Assembly: GCA_050116035.1 (NCBI GenBank)
Contig: JASFPJ010000120.1
Location: forward strand, 1-8,790
Length of the DNA stretch: 8,790 nucleotides
Direction: 5' to 3'
Origin: SOIA01 sp050116035
Lineage (GTDB): Bacteria > Acidobacteriota > Aminicenantia > Aminicenantales > Aminicenantaceae
The position numbers and the translations under genes were made by a program. This document shows, piece after piece, positions 1 to 6,018 of the stretch. Within the stretch, counting starts at the first letter, position 1, and each line of letters begins with the position of its first letter. The notes under the pieces are model-generated. The model ran no database searches. It had not been told where the DNA came from and saw only the letters and a program-made list of their open reading frames with translations.

Positions 1-16
1 CGATGAATTGACTCAT
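1..16 (-). CDS. Possible start of the gene downstream of pnp (five codons only)
   Basis: On the minus strand an ATG lies at 16-14, preceded three bases upstream by an AGGGGA purine run (19-24) that makes a good ribosome binding site. It reads M-S-Q-F-I and then leaves the window. It starts 24 bp after the pnp stop codon, so it would be the next gene of the same operon. Zinc peptidases of the M16 family often follow pnp, but five residues cannot identify this protein. A short perfect hairpin (27-31 with 35-39, 3-nt loop) sits between the pnp stop and this ATG; it lacks a T-run and does not look like a terminator. Confidence 0.35.
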
Positions 17-40
17 TTTCCCCTGAGCATCTTTGATGCA

Positions 41-2206
41 TTAAAACTTATTTTTGTTGTGACGATTGTGATAAAAGGGAGATTTTTTTTGTCTATTTTG
101 GTTAAAGTCAGAAGAACGGGAAGAATTGCGCTCTAAAACTTTTTTGCTGAGTTTGATCTTGTTATCCTCATCGATAGCGAGGACCTTGACCCGGACAGTC
201 TGTCCCATTTTCAATGCATCTCTGATATTCCTAATCCGGTGATGAGCGATTTCAGAGATATGAAGAAGACCAACAATGTTTGGGAGGATTTCAACAAATC
301 CGCCGTACTCTTCAAGCCGGACAATCTTTCCAGTATAGACTTTACCCACTTCCGCTTCCACGGTGATCTCTCTGATCATCTGTTTTGCGTTTTCTGCAGA
401 TTCTGTATCGGCGGAAGCGATAGTGATCTTTCCGCTCTCCTCGATTTCTATTTTAGAATTGGTTTGAGCAATGATTTTTTTGATGATCTTTCCTCCAGGA
501 CCGATCACATCACCAACTTTTTCAGGATTGATCATCAGATTTATGATTCGGGGAGCATAGGGAGAAATATCGGGTCTGGGTTGGGGAAGAACCTCTTTCA
601 TCTTTGCCAGGACCTCAATACGTGCGTTCTTCCCCTTTAAAAGGGCTTCTTTTAAAACATGAACTGGAATAAACGGAGTTTTCAAGTCCATCTGAATGGC
701 TGTGACTCCCTTTTCTGTTCCAGCTACCTTCAGGTCCATATCCCCGAAATGGTCTTCGAGGCCGGCGATATCCGTGAGGAGAATATAACGGTCATCCTCA
801 TAGACAAGGCCAATGGCGATTCCAGCAATTATCATCGATAGAGGAACGCCTGCATCCATGAGAGAGAGGACGCCGCCGCATACAGTGGCCATGGATGATG
901 ATCCGTTGGATTCCAGGATGTCAGAGACTATGCGGATCGTGTAGGGAAAAACCTCCTCATCAGTCGGAATAGAACGAACAATTGATTTTTCTGCCAGTGC
1001 TCCATGCCCGATTTCTCGTCTTCCCGGACCTCTCAGGAATGCCACTTCTCCCACGCTGAAAGGAGGGAAATTGTAGTGGAGCATAAATCTCTTTTCGCCT
1101 TCTTCTCCAATCCCATCCAATCTCTGCACATCTTCAAAAGTACCAAGTGTTACTGTTGCCAGACATTGGGTTTCCCCTCGTGTGAAGAGGGCTGAACCAT
1201 GGGTCCGGGGCAGCATTCCCACTTCGATGGAAATGGGCCTGATCTCGTCGAAATTTCTTCCATCTAATCTTTTTCCCTGGCTAACGATTAAATCTCTGAT
1301 AAATTTTTTCTGAATCTGGAAGAAAATCTCTTTGGTTTCTCTGATTTCATCTTCGTTTTCTTCAGGAATAGGCTCCAGCATCCTGTCCAGGATCTTTTGA
1401 ATTTCCTTTTCTCTGTCTTTCTTGATTGGATTCAGAAAAGCTTCTTTCAAGGAGGATGAAATTTCTTTCTCGATTTTTTTGAATTTCGCCTGGTCTATTT
1501 CTTCGACGCTGAATTCTCTTTTTTTGATTTGAAGCTTAGTGTAAAGGTCTTTTTGGGCTTTTATAATTTGAGCAATCGTTTCCTGGGCCAGAGAAACGCC
1601 TTCGATGATTTTTTCCTCTTCGATCTCTGCGGCCCCGGCTTCCATCATAACAATTCCTTCTTCAGTTCCTACCACCACCATATCAAGAGGGCTTTCCTCG
1701 AGTTGTTTCACAGTGGGATTAATAACAAACGTGTTATCCACATAACCCACTTTTACGGCTCCAACTGGAGTGGTGAAGGGAATGTCCGAGAAATAAAGAG
1801 CGGCGGAAGCGCCGATAATTCCCAGCGTGTCCGGTTCATTCTCCAGGTCAGCCGAGAGGAGAAGAGCGACGATTTGAGTGTCGAAGAAATATCCCTCGGG
1901 AAAAAGTGATCTTATCGGTCTGTCAATCAACCGGCTAACAAGGATTTCTCTTTCCGATGGTCTTCCCTGTCGTTTGAAAAAACCTCCAGGTATTTTTCCG
2001 GCCGCGTATGTGTTTTCCCGGTAATCGACAATCAGAGGAAGGAAAGGCTTCGGTTCCTTCATTTCCTTTTTCGAAGTGGCGGAGACAAACATGATGGTGT
2101 CTCCGTAACGAAGGAAGGCCGAGCCGTCTGCCTGTCTTCCAATCTTGCTGATTTCTATAGACAGATTGCGATTGTTTATTTCAAGATTGATTTTTTCTCC
2201 GGACAT
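41..2206 (-). CDS. pnp: Polyribonucleotide nucleotidyltransferase (PNPase)
   Basis: This is a phosphorolytic 3'-5' exoribonuclease of cytoplasmic RNA decay that releases nucleoside diphosphates and can run in reverse to add tails. The 721-residue product has the complete family layout. A first RNase PH core spans about 12-145 (RPIRSLFPEGY at 96-106), then a helical linker to about 310. The catalytic second RNase PH core spans about 320-540, with FTRGETQ at 341-347, phosphate-binding SNGSSS at 433-438 and GLEDHFGDMD at 482-491. D485 and D491 match the metal-binding aspartates of the E. coli enzyme. A KH domain (about 555-612, GPGGK at 569-573) and an S1 domain (about 620-690, YGGFVEI) follow. 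The last 30 residues are a basic Asn/Arg/Lys tail without family motifs. The ATG is preceded by purine-rich sequence and lies 20 bp after rpsO, so the two are almost certainly co-transcribed. No key residue is missing. Confidence 0.98.
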   Translation of the reverse strand: MSGEKINLEINNRNLSIEISKIGRQADGSAFLRYGDTIMFVSATSKKEMKEPKPFLPLIVDYRENTYAAGKIPGGFFKRQGRPSEREILVSRLIDRPIRSLFPEGYFFDTQIVALLLSADLENEPDTLGIIGASAALYFSDIPFTTPVGAVKVGYVDNTFVINPTVKQLEESPLDMVVVGTEEGIVMMEAGAAEIEEEKIIEGVSLAQETIAQIIKAQKDLYTKLQIKKREFSVEEIDQAKFKKIEKEISSSLKEAFLNPIKKDREKEIQKILDRMLEPIPEENEDEIRETKEIFFQIQKKFIRDLIVSQGKRLDGRNFDEIRPISIEVGMLPRTHGSALFTRGETQCLATVTLGTFEDVQRLDGIGEEGEKRFMLHYNFPPFSVGEVAFLRGPGRREIGHGALAEKSIVRSIPTDEEVFPYTIRIVSDILESNGSSSMATVCGGVLSLMDAGVPLSMIIAGIAIGLVYEDDRYILLTDIAGLEDHFGDMDLKVAGTEKGVTAIQMDLKTPFIPVHVLKEALLKGKNARIEVLAKMKEVLPQPRPDISPYAPRIINLMINPEKVGDVIGPGGKIIKKIIAQTNSKIEIEESGKITIASADTESAENAKQMIREITVEAEVGKVYTGKIVRLEEYGGFVEILPNIVGLLHISEIAHHRIRNIRDALKMGQTVRVKVLAIDEDNKIKLSKKVLERNSSRSSDFNQNRQKKSPFYHNRHNKNKF

Positions 2207-2226
2207 TCTGATTCTCTGGCCTTCGC

Positions 2227-2496
2227 TTACTTTCTGAGCTTAAGCTTTTTAATCAGGTTTTCGTACTTTTTGATATCTTGCTTTTTTAAGTATTCCAGAA
2301 GTCTTTTTCTCCTTCCGACCATTTTCATGAGGCCAGTCCTGGAGTGAAAGTCCTTTTTGTGGGTAGCAAAATGCTTTGTTAAATAATTGATTCTGTTGGT
2401 AATAAGGGCAATCTGCACTTCTGGTGAACCTGTGTCTGATGGATTGATCTTGTTCGCCTTGATAATCTTTGATTTTTCCTCTTTACTGAGCACCAA
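2227..2496 (-). CDS. rpsO: 30S ribosomal protein S15
   Basis: S15 is a primary binding protein of the 16S rRNA central domain, needed for 30S platform assembly. The 89-residue product has the usual family length and signature: DTGSPEVQIALITNRI (21-36), the HKKDFHSR turn (46-53) that contacts rRNA, GRRKRLLEYLKKQD, and a basic C-terminus ending LKLRK. The start codon is not ATG. The reading frame opens with TTG at 2496 followed at once by GTG at 2493. TTG gives M-V-L-S-K-E-E, which matches the usual N-terminus and exact family length; GTG would remove one residue. An AGGAG at 2503-2507 serves either start. In E. coli S15 represses its own translation. The short leader predicted here leaves little room for a separate regulatory RNA fold, so any such control would have to overlap the start region. 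Confidence 0.97.
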   Translation of the reverse strand: MVLSKEEKSKIIKANKINPSDTGSPEVQIALITNRINYLTKHFATHKKDFHSRTGLMKMVGRRKRLLEYLKKQDIKKYENLIKKLKLRK

Positions 2497-2502
2497 TATC
2501 TT

Positions 2503-2507
2503 CTCCT
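2503..2507 (-). promoter_or_regulatory. Ribosome binding site of rpsO
   Basis: AGGAG on the minus strand lies 6 nt before the TTG at 2496 and 9 nt before the GTG at 2493. Both distances are workable, so the site supports a non-ATG start here but does not decide between the two. No ATG lies at a suitable distance. Confidence 0.7.
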
Positions 2508-2523
2508 ATTAGAATGATAAGTA

Positions 2524-2552
2524 ATAGTAGCAAAAAACCCGGGGATTGTAAA
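2524..2552 (-). promoter_or_regulatory. Probable sigma70-type promoter for rpsO-pnp
   Basis: Reading the minus strand, TTTACA (2552-2547, 5 of 6 to the -35 consensus) is followed after exactly 17 nt by TACTAT (2529-2524, 4 of 6 to the -10 consensus). Transcription would start near 2517, giving a leader of only about 20 nt before the rpsO start. The 105-bp gap between the upstream charged-protein gene and rpsO holds no hairpin with a T-run, so read-through from that gene is also possible. This rests on motif and spacing only. Confidence 0.45.
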
Positions 2553-2601
2553 TCCTTATCTATCTATTATTTTACATATAAACAGGAATTGAAAAATACT
2601 A

Positions 2602-3471
2602 TTATTTTAATGATTTCAGGTACTCTTTTCTTCGAATGAGCTGTTGAGCATACTTGGAATTGGTGCCTCCCATCGCACTTTTTACGTCCTCTAATTTTTC
2701 TTCGATTTCGGCCAGTGTCATTTTGTTGATCTTTTTTTTCTTGGAAGGAGCTGCAGGAGGCTCGGCTTTGTCCTCTTCAGCGGCAGGCGCTTCAGAGACT
2801 TCTTTCGGAGCTTTTTCACTCACAGCTTCAGCTTTTTCCTCTTTTTTTACTTCAGGCTTGGCTTCTGCAACTTCTTCTTCGACCTTTTCAGCAGAAGGAG
2901 CCTCTTCTTCAGCGAGTTTTTCTGCCTCTTCAGCGGCAGGCGCTTCAGGTTTGGCCTCTTCTTTTGGCGGTTCTTCTTTTTCGGGGGGAAGTTCCTTTTC
3001 CGGTTCCTCAATAGGAGGAGCTTTTTCTTGCTCAGGTTTTTCTGGCTTCACAGCGGCAGGCTCAACTTTTTCTGGCTCAGCTTCCTTTTTTGGAGGTTCT
3101 TCTGCCTTTTCAGGCGGGACTTTTATTTCGGCTGGCTTTTCTGGTTCAGTTTCTTCTTTGATAGGTTTTTCGCGTGCGGGCTCGAATTTTTCTACTCCTT
3201 CTTCTTTAGACTCCACTTCCTCCTTTGGGGCCTCTTTCTTGACAGGTTCGGCTTTTTCTTCTAGAGGTTCTTTTGGTTTGGCGGCCTTTTCGGCGACTTT
3301 ATCTTTTTTCTTGGCCGCAGGCTCTTCTTTTTTAGCCTCTTTTTTAACTTTAGCGGGAGGTGTCTTTTTCTTGTCTTTCTTGAGTTTTTTCTCTTTTTTG
3401 GCTTTGGCTCGTTCTTCTTTCTCCTTTGTTTTTTTCTCTTTATCTTTTTTCTGTTTTTTCTCTTCAGCCAT
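2602..3471 (-). CDS. Lys/Glu/Pro/Ala-rich low-complexity protein with conserved-looking C-terminal module
   Basis: I do not recognise a characterised family. The ATG at 3471 is chosen because an AAAGGA site lies just upstream; a GTG at 3486 would add only five residues and has no such site. The 289-residue product falls into three zones. Residues 1-65 are almost pure Lys/Glu/Ala. Residues 66-243 are an acidic Glu/Pro/Lys/Ala region with irregular EEP, PEKP and EAPAAEE units. Residues 244-289 look folded, beginning KKKKINKMTLAEIEEKLEDV and continuing through a Met-Gly-Gly-Thr turn to a basic SKYAQQLIRRKEYLKSLK helix. Only three aromatic residues occur (F96, Y274, Y284). There is no signal peptide or membrane segment, so a cytoplasmic location is likely. 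Position before rpsO-pnp and strong charge fit, but do not show, an RNA-, DNA- or ribosome-associated role. The opposite strand is also open over this length, as expected from the codon bias. Confidence 0.8.
   Translation of the reverse strand: MAEEKKQKKDKEKKTKEKEERAKAKKEKKLKKDKKKTPPAKVKKEAKKEEPAAKKKDKVAEKAAKPKEPLEEKAEPVKKEAPKEEVESKEEGVEKFEPAREKPIKEETEPEKPAEIKVPPEKAEEPPKKEAEPEKVEPAAVKPEKPEQEKAPPIEEPEKELPPEKEEPPKEEAKPEAPAAEEAEKLAEEEAPSAEKVEEEVAEAKPEVKKEEKAEAVSEKAPKEVSEAPAAEEDKAEPPAAPSKKKKINKMTLAEIEEKLEDVKSAMGGTNSKYAQQLIRRKEYLKSLK
2772..2948 (-). repeat. 24-bp direct repeat inside the charged-protein gene
   Basis: Two identical 24-bp copies lie at 2772-2795 and 2925-2948 (153 bp apart, in the same reading frame) and encode the repeated SEAPAAEE/PEAPAAEE unit. 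A shorter relative (AGCGGCAGGC) occurs near 3051. Exact nucleotide identity within a low-complexity region suggests recent internal duplication or slippage, a likely source of length variation between strains. Confidence 0.75.
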
Positions 3472-3576
3472 TGACTGTCCTTTCACATTGTTTGTATGCG
3501 CATCAGCGAGGATGAATGCACTTCCAGTAGATTAGCAGAATTCGATAGGGGAGGGCAATCGATTTTTTTAGGTTTA

Positions 3577-3651
3577 GGGGACGTTCCCCTTGTGACCATG
3601 GCCGAAAGAGAGGAGCTAATAAGCTAAGGTAGTACCTTGGGGAACGTCCCC
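3577..3651. repeat. 75-bp palindromic element with 13-bp inverted ends (REP/MITE-like)
   Basis: The left end GGGGACGTTCCCC (3577-3589) is repeated as its exact reverse complement at 3639-3651, enclosing a 49-bp spacer. Each arm can also fold on itself (GGGGA/TCCCC with a CGT loop). The spacer contains a further 5-bp stem (3626-3630 with 3634-3638) and AGCT/AGCT (3614-3617 with 3622-3625). It carries no open reading frame of note. It lies in the 222-bp gap between two divergent transcription units, between the charged-protein gene and waaA. The structure is seen directly. Its identity as a non-autonomous REP- or MITE-like element, mobilised in trans by an IS200-like/RAYT transposase, is inference. 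It could instead be a bidirectional terminator, but it lies upstream of both neighbouring genes, so there is nothing for it to terminate. Confidence 0.8.
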
Positions 3652-3656
3652 ATGAC

Positions 3657-3685
3657 TTGAGAAAGAATCGGGAATTTAGTATAGT
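3657..3685 (+). promoter_or_regulatory. Strong sigma70-type promoter of waaA
   Basis: TTGAGA (3657-3662, 5 of 6) and TATAGT (3680-3685, 5 of 6) are separated by exactly 17 nt. The predicted transcription start, 6-8 nt after the -10 box, is 3691-3693, while the waaA ATG is at 3694. The GGGG at 3687-3690 would then lie outside the mRNA or at its very end. The -35 box begins only 5 bp after the palindromic element ends at 3651. Confidence 0.6.
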
Positions 3686-3693
3686 CGGGGAAC

Positions 3694-4965
3694 ATGTATG
3701 TCGCGTATTCATGCCTGCTTTTTGTGTCTCTTTTGTTCTACATCATCCCGTATTTTGTGCGCATCAAACTTATCAGAAAAGAGAGCCTTTTTTTAAAAGA
3801 GAGATTGGGATTCAGTCTCAAGAATATTCAGTCAGAAAATAAGTCAGTGTGGTTTCATGCTGTTTCTGTCGGTGAAGTCCTATCCCTACAGAACTTAATC
3901 AAAAAATTCAGGGAAAACCATCCTGATTGGGTCATCCACTTTTCTACGCTGACGAACACAGGCATGCGCGTGGCCAGGGAAAAATTAACCGAGGCAGATC
4001 ATATCTTTTTTGTTCCTCTTGATTTCGCATGGGTAGTTAAGAAATTTTTTAATGTTCTCAAACCCACTCTGTTTGTTTTGGCTGAATCTGAATTTTGGCC
4101 AAATCTTTTAAGAGTCGCCAGGAAAAAGACTCGCGGCGTTCTTCTGATTAATGGAAGGATATCCCCCAGAGCTTTTCAGAAACACTATAGATTCAGGTGG
4201 CTTTCCAGGAGAATTTTGAAAAACATCGACATGTTTCTGGTCCAGACTGAAAATGATAAAAAAAGACTAGAGAGGGTAGGGGTGCATTCAGAAGGAATCA
4301 GTGTGGTCAGCAATTTAAAATCAGAGATTGACTTGCCTCTGTACGATGAAAAAAAATCTTTAAACATGAAAAAAAATTTAAGCATTCCTTTCACAAAAAA
4401 AGTCATTGTTGCGGGAAGTACCCGAAAGGGAGAAGAACGAATGCTTCTCGATGCTTTCAAAAAGGCGAGAAAAGCGAGAAAAGACCTTCTGCTCATTCTC
4501 GCGCCGAGACACCCGGAAAGGTTTGATGAGGTGGAAAGAATTTCCCAGAATTCTTCTTTTCGTGTGGAGAGACGAACGCAAGCCGCGCCGGATACTCCAT
4601 GGGATATCATGATCCTGGATACGATCGGTGAGCTAGCTCAGTTTTATGCACTCTGCGATCTTGCCTTTATCGGAGGAAGCTTGGTGCCCTGGGGTGGACA
4701 CAATCTCCTCGAGCCCGCTTTTTATCAGAAACCTATTTTTTTCGGACCTCATATGAAGAATTTTGCTTATTTAGCTGATAAATTCGTCCAGGCGGATGCA
4801 GCTCGAATTGTGCAAACAGAAGATGACATCGTTGATATGTTCATGCTGAAGGATGAGACATCTCTAGGTCTGATGGGAGACAGAGCGAAAAGCACTCTCA
4901 ATTCCTTGCAAGGAGCCACAGAGAAAACAATCCAGGCCATTGATGTTTTAATAGCCGATTCTTGA
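3694..4965 (+). CDS. waaA: 3-deoxy-D-manno-octulosonic acid (Kdo) transferase
   Basis: WaaA moves Kdo from CMP-Kdo onto lipid A precursor at the cytoplasmic face of the inner membrane, the first step of LPS core synthesis. The 423-residue product has normal length. A membrane anchor lies at about 3-24, then the N-terminal glycosyltransferase domain: WFHAVSVGEVLS (53-64, E61 aligning with the catalytic Glu), VPLDFAW, and the AESEFWPN acidic motif (130-137) followed by INGRISPRAF. The C-terminal CMP-Kdo domain has GSTRKGEE (241-248), LAPRHPERF (269-277), DTIGELAQFYALCDLAFIGG (309-328) and GGHNLLEP (334-341). Two usual motifs vary: STH is STR, and the GNLK segment reads SNLK. Both are conservative enough for activity. 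How many Kdo residues it adds cannot be read from the sequence. A PAP2 phosphatase gene follows after 12 bp. The ATG at 3694 keeps the whole anchor; later in-frame GTG or TTG starts would cut into it. Confidence 0.95.
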   Translation: MYVAYSCLLFVSLLFYIIPYFVRIKLIRKESLFLKERLGFSLKNIQSENKSVWFHAVSVGEVLSLQNLIKKFRENHPDWVIHFSTLTNTGMRVAREKLTEADHIFFVPLDFAWVVKKFFNVLKPTLFVLAESEFWPNLLRVARKKTRGVLLINGRISPRAFQKHYRFRWLSRRILKNIDMFLVQTENDKKRLERVGVHSEGISVVSNLKSEIDLPLYDEKKSLNMKKNLSIPFTKKVIVAGSTRKGEERMLLDAFKKARKARKDLLLILAPRHPERFDEVERISQNSSFRVERRTQAAPDTPWDIMILDTIGELAQFYALCDLAFIGGSLVPWGGHNLLEPAFYQKPIFFGPHMKNFAYLADKFVQADAARIVQTEDDIVDMFMLKDETSLGLMGDRAKSTLNSLQGATEKTIQAIDVLIADS

Positions 4966-4977
4966 ATGAACGGGTAA

Positions 4978-5811
4978 ATGAAAAATCATCAAAAAAAAGT
5001 GGGCATTTTATTCCTGTTGGTTTTTTTATTTTTATCCCTACTCCAAAATATTCTTTTTGCAGATGAGAATTCAAACGCGAGTAAATTGAATAAGGTTTTT
5101 TTGAAAAATTTCAAGAATGATTTTGTGGGAGTGATTGCATCTCCAGCAGGTTGGAAGAAAAAGGATTTTATAAATCTCTCTGCTATTCTGGGGGCTGGAC
5201 TTATTCTCTATGCGTTTGACCAGGATATCCAGGAATGGATGCAGAATAATCGAACATCCACTTCAGATGATTTCTTTGGATTTATCACTCATGCGGGCGA
5301 CGGAGGTGTGATTGCCGGGATGTTAGCCGTTCTCTATGCCTCAGGTGAGATCTCTCGGAATGACAGTTTGAGTAAAACGGCCCTGCTGAGCTTGGAGAGT
5401 TGGCTCACCACGGCTGTGATAGTCAGCAGCATGAAATTTGGTTTTGGAAGAGCGCGTCCCTATACTGGAGAATCGAGTCATTCTTTTTATCCATTCTCAA
5501 CCTCATCAAGATATTTTTCCTTTCCTTCAGGACACTCCTCTGCAGCGTTTGCGGTGTTCACAACGATTGCTGAGCAATCCAAGAGTGTCTATGTGGATGT
5601 TCTTGCTTACAGTGTTGCCACACTCTGCGCATTATCCAGGGTTCATAACAATAAGCACTGGGCTTCCGATATTTTCATTGGTGCTGTTATCGGCCACTTG
5701 GTTGCCAAAAAAATCTGTGCTTTTGACCGAGCACGGAATTCAAAGAAGGTAAGTTTAGGTTTTCAGTATACGCGATACAGCAAAGCCATAACCGTTAATA
5801 TTTCTTTTTGA
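4978..5811 (+). CDS. PAP2-family membrane phosphatase with Sec signal and C-terminal beta-type tail
   Basis: The product is a type 2 phosphatidic acid phosphatase-like enzyme; such enzymes hydrolyse lipid phosphates or pyrophosphates at the periplasmic face. A Sec signal peptide covers 1-28 (basic start, Leu/Phe-rich core, cleavage probably after LFA). All three catalytic motifs are intact: K153-x6-R160-P161, P183-S-G-H186, and S220-R221-x5-H227-x3-D231. Hydrophobic segments near 64-80, 108-122, 140-152, 187-198, 206-220 and 231-246 fit a bundle in the inner membrane. The last 21 residues differ: two strands with alternating hydrophobic residues (V258, L260, F262, Y264 and I271, V273, I275), ending in a C-terminal Phe like an outer-membrane beta-signal. 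Coupling to waaA suggests lipid A dephosphorylation (LpxE/LpxF-like) or undecaprenyl-pyrophosphate recycling, but the substrate cannot be assigned. The ribosome binding site is weak (GGG 4 nt before ATG), consistent with translational coupling to waaA. Confidence 0.9.
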   Translation: MKNHQKKVGILFLLVFLFLSLLQNILFADENSNASKLNKVFLKNFKNDFVGVIASPAGWKKKDFINLSAILGAGLILYAFDQDIQEWMQNNRTSTSDDFFGFITHAGDGGVIAGMLAVLYASGEISRNDSLSKTALLSLESWLTTAVIVSSMKFGFGRARPYTGESSHSFYPFSTSSRYFSFPSGHSSAAFAVFTTIAEQSKSVYVDVLAYSVATLCALSRVHNNKHWASDIFIGAVIGHLVAKKICAFDRARNSKKVSLGFQYTRYSKAITVNISF

Positions 5812-5833
5812 AAACATGAAGGGATCGCATGAG

Positions 5834-5958
5834 GGGGTCGTATCTTAACATTTGACATTTATCAAATTTTTGCTCTCTTTTCATCTTACTGACTACAAAA
5901 ACAATAATCCTCTTAAGATTAGAAGCTCTTGGAATGTCAAATGTTAAGATGCGACCCC
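5834..5958. repeat. 125-bp element with 26-bp inverted terminal repeats (MITE/REP-like)
   Basis: The left arm (5834-5859, beginning GGGGTCGTATCTTAACAT) is the reverse complement of the right arm (5933-5958) at 25 of 26 positions. The only difference (T at 5841, G at 5951) would still pair as U-G in RNA. The spacer is 73 bp, AT-rich and without coding potential; it contains the 8-bp palindrome TCTTAAGA (5911-5918). The element fills most of the gap between the PAP2 gene and the D-aminoacylase gene. The paired arms are seen directly. A mobile, non-autonomous origin is inferred from arm length, compact size and absence of a transposase. A simple attenuator or terminator hairpin is the alternative, though 26-bp arms are long for that. 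Confidence 0.85.
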
Positions 5959-5969
5959 TTTTATTTTTT
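5834..5969 (+). terminator. Possible transcription terminator formed by the inverted repeat and its T-rich flank
   Basis: Read on the plus strand, the right arm ends GCGACCCC and is followed directly by TTTTATTTTTT (5959-5969). An RNA copy would form a stem of up to 26 bp followed by a U-rich run, which could end the waaA-PAP2 transcript 22 bp after its last stop codon. The 73-nt loop is much larger than in a typical intrinsic terminator, which lowers confidence. Confidence 0.35.
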
Positions 5970-6007
5970 ATCTTGATTTTATATAGTGAAGGCGCATCTT
6001 AATTATA

Positions 6008-6018
6008 GAGGTGAGAGG
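6008..6018 (+). promoter_or_regulatory. Ribosome binding site that fixes the D-aminoacylase start
   Basis: GAGGTGAGAGG lies directly before the ATG at 6019, with the GAGG core 7 nt from it. This makes 6019 the start rather than an in-frame GTG at 5986. The protein beginning at 6019 opens with a clean Tat signal, whereas the longer version would bury it behind 11 extra residues. A TATAGT at 5982-5987 could be a -10 box for this gene, but no convincing -35 is visible. Confidence 0.75.

Noticed and set aside
27..39. 5-bp hairpin after the pnp stop as a terminator
   Set aside because: Short stem, no T-run on the minus strand, and a plausible start codon of the next gene follows closely.
3472..3486. 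GTG start at 3486 for the charged protein
   Set aside because: The AAAGGA site lies inside this extension and serves the ATG at 3471; the extra residues look like untranslated leader.
2654..3535. Long plus-strand open frame rich in Ser, Phe, Ala and Gly (293 codons)
   Set aside because: It is the mirror of the Lys/Glu-rich gene: GAA/GAG/AAG codons read backwards give TTC/CTC/CTT and related sense codons and no stops. No ribosome binding site, and the composition is that of an antisense shadow.
3472..3576. Hidden tRNA or small RNA in the gap upstream of the first palindrome
   Set aside because: I looked on both strands for a T-loop with flanking stems and an acceptor stem and found none; the GAATTCGATAGGGG stretch only superficially resembles a T-arm.
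4966..4977. Four-codon ATG-AAC-GGG-TAA frame between waaA and the PAP2 gene
   Set aside because: It overlaps no useful signal and is too short to call a gene; at most it could help re-initiation at the ATG at 4978.
5834..5958. CRISPR or phage attachment site
   Set aside because: The repeats are inverted, only two in number, and no cas, integrase or tRNA gene is nearby.
5986..6018. GTG start at 5986 for the D-aminoacylase
   Set aside because: The strong ribosome binding site at 6008-6018 would be inside the coding region, and the Tat signal would no longer be N-terminal.
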